A stretch of DNA of 64,000 bases from Aquimarina longa SW024. GTDB lineage: Bacteria > Bacteroidota > Bacteroidia > Flavobacteriales > Flavobacteriaceae. Both the position numbers and the translations under genes were made by a program. Where the stretch lies: assembly GCF_001401755.1 (NCBI RefSeq), contig NZ_KQ474101.1:1-64000 (forward strand), read 5' to 3'. Numbering within the stretch: the first letter of the stretch is position 1; the number at the start of each line of letters is the position of its first letter. Shown piece by piece: positions 1 to 9,000 of this stretch. A model generated the notes under the pieces. The model was not told the origin of the DNA and ran no database searches. It was given only the letters and a program-made list of their open reading frames with translations.

Positions 1-3000
1 CATTCTATATTAGCAACTCGTTTGGTATCCATGATTCGAAAAAGAATGGAAGTAGAAATTTTGATTAGAGAAATTTTTATGTATCCAACAGTATCACAAT
101 TAGGCGTTCATATGTTGGAGGCAACAAAAGGAAACGTATTACCAGAAATAATATCATATCAGAAAACAGATAAAGTACCTCTATCTTTTAGTCAAGAACG
201 ACTATGGTTTATAGATCAATTAGAAGGGAGTTTAGGATATCACATACCTATATTATTACAACTAAAAGGAAATATAGATAAAGAAGTTTTAGAAAATTCT
301 TTTAGAACAATTATATCTAGACATGAAATTTTAAGAACCGTAATTACATCTGATGATGGAATAGGATACCAATACTCAATACCAGCTGATGAATGGAAAA
401 TGGATGAGATTTCTATTAAAAAAGCAGAAGAGATATCAGAAAAATTAGAAGAGTATATCGCTCAGCCTTTTGATCTATCAGAAGATTATATGTTTAGAAT
501 GTGCTTATTTAGTTTAGGAGAACAAGAATATATATTAGCAGGAGTATTTCATCACATAGCTAGTGACGGTTGGTCAGATGGGATCTTTGTTAATGAGTTT
601 GTATATCTGTACAACACTCTTAAACAGCAACAACAACCCACACTCTTACCATTATCGATACAGTATGCAGATTATGCTATTTGGCAGAGAGAACATATAC
701 AAGGAGAAGTTTTAGAGAAAGAATTAAGCTATTGGAAAGAGAAGTTAACAGGAGCAACTCCTTTATTATTACCTACAGATTATGTTAGACCTTCAGTGCA
801 AAGTTCTAACGGAACTAGTATTTCGTTTTCACTAGATAAAGGCATACAAGAAGGGGTATATAAGATTTGTAAACAAGAAAAAGTAACTACATTTATGATG
901 CTATTGGCTTCTTTTAATGTATTACTATATAAATATAGTGGACAAAAAGACATCTGTGTAGGGACTCCTATAGCTAATAGAACTCAAAAAGAAGCCGAAG
1001 GTTTAATAGGCTTTTTTGTAAATACTCTAGTATTACGAAATAGTTTAGAAGAGAATATATCCTTTCTGAATTTCTTACAACAAGTAAAGAAAACTACTTT
1101 AGAAGCATATGGAAATCAGTCTGCACCTTTTGAAAAAGTGGTAGACCATGTCATTGAAACTCGTGATATGAGTATCAGTCCATTATTTCAGGTATTATTT
1201 GTATTTCAGAATAAGTTAGCTCATCAGGGTGATATGACATTAGATGGATTGACATTATCACCTTATAATTATGAAAGAAAAATATCTAGTTTTGATATTA
1301 CAATATCAATATCAGAAAGTGATTCTGGTTTTGAAATAGATATAGAATATTGTACAGATATATTTAAAGAAGAAACAATTATAAATCTATCGAAGCATTA
1401 TGAAGAATTGTTAAAAGGGATTATCAAAGATTCTGATACTAAAATTAATGCATTGGGTATATTAACAAAAGATGACAAACAAACATTGTTGTATGATTTT
1501 AACCCTAAAGCATTTACTTTACCAGAAAAAAAGACAGTATTAGATTTATTCCAAGAACAAGTAACTCTTGTTCCAAATGCTATAGCCGTAGTTTTTGAAG
1601 AAACAACAGTAACATATAGTGAATTAGATAAAATAACAGACGATCTAGCATTATGTTTACAACAAAAAGGAATTTCTAAAAACGATTTTGTAGGAATCTG
1701 TATTGATCGTTCTTTAGAAATGATTATAGGTATTCTGGGAGTATTAAAATCAGGAGGAGCCTACGTTCCGATTTCACCCGATTATCCGTCAGAACGGATT
1801 GATTATATGCTCCAGGATACTCAAATCCGGATCATCCTTAGTAATAGTAATTGTATAGATAGTTTAATCAATCAAAAAAGTATAGATTTTATTTTACTAG
1901 ATAAAAATGAAACCTATGCTAACGATATAGTAACGCAAAGGGATATAAATACGATAGAGGCAACAGATACAGCCTATGTAATTTATACTTCAGGTTCTAC
2001 AGGAACACCCAAAGGAGTACTAGTTTCTCACCAGAATTTATTAGCATTAGCACATTCTAGACTTTCTTATTACGGCACTATTGAGTCAATGGTACTATTA
2101 CCATCTTTCGTTTTTGATCCTTCAGTATCAGTAATCATAGGAACACTACTTACAGGAGGGCGTTTAATAATCCCTACAGAATCATCAATTAGTGATCCAT
2201 CAGCAATAAAAAACCTATTGAATACTAAGATAGATCTCATATTGTGTGTACCTACATATTACGAGTTTTTAGTAGATGAAGGAATACTAGATGCTACAGA
2301 ATTTAGAGGTGTGATTCTAGGAGGAGAAGCATTAAGTAAATCAATTGTTTCTAAGCATTTTGATACATATTCTGATATACCTATCTATAATGAATATGGT
2401 CCAACAGAATGTACAGTATGGTCTACAGTATCTAAAATTACAAATCCAGATCAAGTTATAACTATCGGTAGCCCTATCAATACAGCTCAGATATATATCA
2501 TAGATAGTTATTATAATTTAGTGCCAAAAGGAGTTATTGGAGAAATTTGTATCGGTGGATTAGGAGTATCCAAAGGATATCTGAATAGAGAAGATTTAAC
2601 TCAGGCAGTATTTGTACCTAACCCTTTTGTTAAAGGAGAACAAATTTATCATACAGGAGATTTAGCAAAATGGTTGCCTGATGGTACGATAGAATTTATA
2701 GGTCGTAAAGACGATCAAGTAAAAATCAGAGGATATCGAGTTGAATTAGGAGAGATAGAGAGTATTTTATTAGAGAATGAAGAAGTCAGAAGTTGTTGTG
2801 TACTCGCTAGTAAAGATAATTTAGGAACGAATCGTTTGATTGGTTATGTGGTAACCAACGGAGAGTTTAAAAAACATACTATTCAAGAATTTTTAAAGAC
2901 TCGTTTACCAGAGTATATGATTCCTCAATTATGGGTTTCTTTAGACTCGATGCCACTAACCAGTAATGGTAAAATAGATAAATCCGTTTTACCTGATCCA

Positions 3001-6000
3001 GAAATGACTCAGTTATCTAAAGTAGAGTATGTAGCACCTAAAAGCGAAACAGAAAAGCAACTAGTAACTATTTGGCAAGATTTATTAGAGGTAGAACAAA
3101 TAGGGATACAAGATAACTTTTTTGATATGGGAGGGCACTCTTTGTTAGCGACTCGACTAGTTTCTAGAATTCGTAAGGAGATGGAAATAGAGATCACAGT
3201 GAAGAATGTATTTACATACCCTAAAATATCTGAATTAAGCGTTCATATAGAAAAGCAAGCAAAAGGAGTATTGCTACCCGAAATAGTACCTCAGGAAAGA
3301 ACAGAGAAAATACCTTTATCCTATAGCCAAGAACGATTATGGTTTATTGATGAGTTAGAAGGCAGTACAGCATACCATTTGCCTGTAGTAATGAAATTGG
3401 AAGGGAAATTAGATATACAAATTCTAGAAAACTCTTTTAAACTTGTTGTTGATCGTCATGAGGTACTAAGAACGATAATATATAAAGAAGATGGTGTTGG
3501 TTACCAAAAAATTATACCTTCAGATGATTGGAGTATAGAGATTGTTAGACTAGAAAATCCAGAGGATTTAGAAAGCCATGTAAACACTTACCTAATAGCC
3601 CCATTTGATTTATCAAAAGACTATATGTTTAGAATGAGGTTATATGATTTAGGAAACAACTCTTATGTAATTGCAGGAGTATTTCATCATATATCTAGTG
3701 ATGGTTGGTCTAATAACATTTTGATCAAAGAGTTTACACATCTATATTATGCATTAAGCACTACGAGTACAATTGAATTACCTCCATTATCAATTCAATA
3801 TGCTGATTATGCATTATGGCAACGAAAATACGTGTCAGGAGATGTATTGGATAGACAGTTAGAATATTGGAGTAACCAATTAAGAGGAACATCTCCGTTG
3901 TATCTTCCTATAGATTATACGCGTCCTTCTATCCAGAGTAATGAAGGAACAAACATTGGGTTTACATTAGATGAGGAGTTGAGTGATGCTTTAAAAGCAA
4001 TGAGTAAGAGAGAAGATGTTACAATATTTATGCTTCTGCTTACAGCTTTTAAAGTTTTGTTATATCGCTACAGTGGTCAGGAAGATATCTGTGTAGGTAC
4101 TCCAGTGGCTAATAGAACTCAGGGTGAAATAGAAGATGTTATAGGTTTCTTTGTTAATACCTTAGCATTAAGAAGCGATCTGAGCCAATCGCCAACATTT
4201 ACAGCATTATTACATCAGGTAAAAGAAGTTACTCTAGGTGCATATGACCATCAGCAAGTGCCTTTTGAGAAAATAGTAGATAAAGTCGTAACAACAAGAG
4301 ATAGAAGTATTAGTCCTTTGTTTCAGGTAATGTTTACAGTACAAGACTCATTAGAAACAGAAGAAACAACAGCTTCTATTATAGAAGGATTGAAACTCTC
4401 TTCGTATAATTTTAAGGAAGATACAGCACAGTTTGAGATTACATTAACAGCTATGACTAGTAGTAAGGAAATTTTCTTTAATATAGAATATTGTACAGCG
4501 TTATTTAAGGAAAATACCATTCAGAAAATGTTTATACATTTTGAAGAATTATTGAGAAGCATTGTTAAAGATTCTAAAACATCAATAGGAAGTTTATCAA
4601 TGTTACCTACTAAGGAGAAAGATCAATTGAAGGATATTTTTAATGAAACTAAGGTCGTATACCCTTCAGAAAGAACAATTATAGATCTTTTTAAAAATCA
4701 AGTACTACAATCACCTCTAGCAACAGCTTTAGTTTTTGAAGGAAAAAGTATCAGTTATGAAGAATTAGATAAGAGATCAACTTCCTTAGCATCTTATCTT
4801 CATAAAATAGCAGGAACTAAACAACAATTTATAGGGATTAGTATGGAGCGCTCTACAGAAATGATTGTAGGGATACTATCTATTTTAAAATCTGGAAAAG
4901 CCTATGTGCCCATAGATGCTACTTATCCAAAAGAGCGTATTGATTACATATTAAGAGATGCAGATATATCAGTAGTTGTAACAAGCTCGGCAAATGCTCA
5001 CAAGTATACAACCGAAGAAAATGAACATATTGTTTCGATCCTATTAGATGAAAAATGGGAAGAGGTTTCTGAAAAATCTACAGAAATCATAACAGAAGTG
5101 GTATCTCCTAATGACATAGCTTATGTAATTTACACCTCAGGTACTACGGGACAACCCAAAGGAGTTTTGATTAGTCATCATTCATTATATGACTATGCGC
5201 TAACGTTTAGTTCTTATTTTAATCTTCAATCAGATGATAAGATCCTACAGCAAGCCAGTATTTCTTTTGATGTTTCTGTAGAAGAGATTTTTCCTATTTT
5301 AATAAGTGGAGGAGCGCTACATTTAGCGACATCTGCTAAAGACTTTGATGCATTATTACAGGTATGTGAACAAGAAGAAATTACCTTGTTAAGTACCAGT
5401 CCATATTTTGTCCAATATCTAAACACTGTTAAAGATAATTTTAAGCTTAAGCTTCGTACCCTAATCAGTGGAGGAGATGTATTAAAACCAGAGTATGTTA
5501 CTAATTTATATTCAGAAATCCCTGTTTATAACACATATGGTCCTACAGAAAGTACAGTATGTGCTACATATCATAGTATTACAGATATAGAATCTTCCAC
5601 CATTCCGATAGGAAAACCAATTACTAATAGAGTAATCTATATCGTCAATCAATCATTAGAATTACAACCAACAGGAGTGTCAGGAGAAATTCTTATAGGA
5701 GGATCTGGTATAGCCCAAGGATATCTAAATAAGGAAGAATTAACCAAAGAACGTTTTATAGAGAGTCCTTTTAGAGAAGGAGAAATTGTATATCGAACAG
5801 GAGATCTGGGTAGATGGAACTCAGAAGGTGCTATAGAATTTATAGGTCGAAAAGATAACCAAGTAAACATTAGAGGATATCGTATAGAACTAGGCGAGAT
5901 AGAAGCAGCATTATCTAATATGCCATTAGTAGAAAACTGTTGTGTATTATGCAAAGAAGATATTAATAGTACTACTCAATTAGTTGGTTATATAGCATCA

Positions 6001-9000
6001 CAAGAAGAGATTGATAAACAACAAGTCATAGAATTTCTTAGAGATAAGTTACCAGAATATATGATTCCGAAGTTATGGATTATGCTAGATGAAATACCTT
6101 TGACTACTAATGGAAAAATAGATAAAAAAGCACTTCCGGATATAGAATTATCAAAACTTTCTACAGTAACTTATCAAGCTCCAAGAAATGAGATAGAAGA
6201 ACATTTAGCTATTGTTTGGCAAGAATTATTAGGAGTTGAGCAAGTAGGTATACATGATAATTTCTTTGACTTGGGAGGGGATTCAATTATTACAATTCAG
6301 GTAGTGAGTAGACTTAAACGTTATGGATATCACTTACAACCTAAAGACTTATTCGAATATCAAACGCTATCGGGTTTATCCAAAGTGGTTGAGAAAAAGA
6401 TAGATCAAATAAAAGGAGAACAAGGAGTCTTAGAAGGTGATTGTGCTTTATCACCAATACAGCAATGGTATTTTGAAGAAGGATATGCTACAGATTCACA
6501 TTTTAACCAATCAATTTTTGTAGCGGTATCAAAAACAATAGAGCAAGAATATTTAGAACAAGCAACTATAGCATTAATAGCCTATCATGATGCATTACGT
6601 TTTTCATACCATCAGGAAGAAGATATATGGATTCAAAAATATAAGAACCATACAGGAGAATTAGAAATTGTTGATTTGCAAAACGTAGATGGAGATATCT
6701 CTGATTTGATAACAGAAACATGCACCTCATATCAAGAAGGATTAGAGCTTAGTACAGGAGAAATTTTTAAAGTAGTTTTGATTAAAACTCCAGATACAGA
6801 AGAAATGAACCGTTTATTCATTGTAGCACATCACTTGGTAGTAGATGGCGTATCATGGCGAATTATATTAGACGATTTTAATACCATATTAGAAACTCTA
6901 GAAAAAGAAGAAAAAATTAACCTTGGAGTAAAAGGAAGCTCTTTTAGAGAATGGGTTACTGAGTTTAGAACATACGCAACTCATACTTCAGTATTAAAAC
7001 AATTACCATACTGGAAATCTATATCAGATGATTATATCCCATTACCAATGGATAATGAAGATAAAGATTCTAAATTTAAAGATCTGATAGAATACTCAAT
7101 TCGATTAGATAAGGAGTATACTTCTCTTTTGTTAAAAGAAGTATACCATGCGTATGGTACAGAGATCGACGATATTTTATTATGCTGTTTAGCACTAACA
7201 CTAACAGAATGGACTCACTCCGATAAATTGGTTATCGGAATGGAAAGCCATGGACGAGAACATATATCTAAAACCATAGATAATAGTAGAACTGTTGGAT
7301 GGTTTACCAATTTATATCCAGTTTCGTTATCAGTAACAAGTAAGATTTCTTTAGGAGAGTTGATTAAATCGATAAAAGAACAATTACGACGTATCCCAGA
7401 TAAAGGAATAGGATATAGTGCTTTGCGATATATGCATCCTTCTCAGGATATCAGAGAGCAGTTATCTAATACTTCTTGGGATGTTGTTTTTAATTATCTA
7501 GGGCAATTAGATAATACAGTACAAAAAAGTGATTGGTTGGATGCAGCTTTAGAATCACCAGGTTCTGAGATTGGAGATATGACACCAGTCCCAGAAAGTT
7601 TAGCAATTAATAGTTCAGTAGCAGGAGGAGAGTTAACGATGGGATGGAGCTTTTCTGAAGAAAAATTCTCTCAGGATACTATAGAAAAACTTGCAAAAAC
7701 ATATTTAGAAAATCTTAAAAAGATCATCACCCATTGTACAGACCAAGAAAAAAGAGAATTGACTCCGTCAGATTATGGTTTAGAAAAAGAAATCGATTAT
7801 CATGATTTTAATACATATGCAGCTACATTAGAACAGATTACACATCAAGGAAAAACAACTCTTACTCCTTTATACAAATTGAGTCCTCTCCAAGAAGGGA
7901 TGTTGTTTCATGGTGTTTTTACCGAGAACTCTAATGCATACATAGAGCAATTAGTGATAAACTTTTCTAAGACGATTGATGTAGAAGTAATGAAAGCATC
8001 ATGGGATTATGTTCTTCAAAATCATAGTATATTAAGAAGTGCATTTATCTATGGAGAATTTAGTATACCACTTCAACGAGTGTATCAAAAAGTAACACTT
8101 CCTTTTGAAGAATTAGACTATACTCAATATAGTATATCCAAACAAGAGGAATTATTTGCTGACTTTTTGGAAAAAGATAAGAACACACCTTTTGTATTTG
8201 ATAAACCTCCATTAATGAGGGTGACCATGATTAAAACATCAGCAAATACTTTTAAAATGATATTTACAAATCATCATATACTGATGGATGGATGGTCGTT
8301 TTCTATTATCATGGGAGAGATTATGAATGCATATGAAGCGATTACCAAAGGAGAGCAATTACCAGTAGTAGAAGAAGATCTGTTTGAAGATTATATTAAA
8401 TATATAGGTGGTAAAGATATATATGAAGAAGAAAAGTTCTGGAAACACTATCTAGAAAAATTAGATACCCCTACATTATTACCTTTTATAGCACCAACAC
8501 CTCTTAGAAATACAGAAACCAGTGAGCAAGGAAAAGAGACATTAATTATAGATCAAGCTCTTACAGAGCGATTAAAAGATTATGCTCAGAAACATCGATT
8601 AACGGTTAATACTTTAGTTCAGGGAGTTTGGGCATTATTACTATCTAGATATACGAATACTGAGGATGTAGTTTTTGGAGCAACTGTATCAGGTAGATCA
8701 ACGGATATGGAAGACTCAGAGCGTAAAGTTGGTTTATATATTAATACACTACCATTATGTGCAAATATAGATAAGGATAAATCGATTGTAGAACAGTTAC
8801 TAGAACTACAATCAGGACACACAGCATGTCGAGAACATCAATACACTAGTCTATCTACAATCCAAAGCTATAGTACAATAAAAGGAGACCTATTCGATAG
8901 TATTGTAGTTTTTGAAAACTATCCTATCTCAGATACTCTTTTTGAAGAAGAAAGTTTATTAGAAATAAAAACGATAGAAGCAAAAGAACAAACGAATTAT

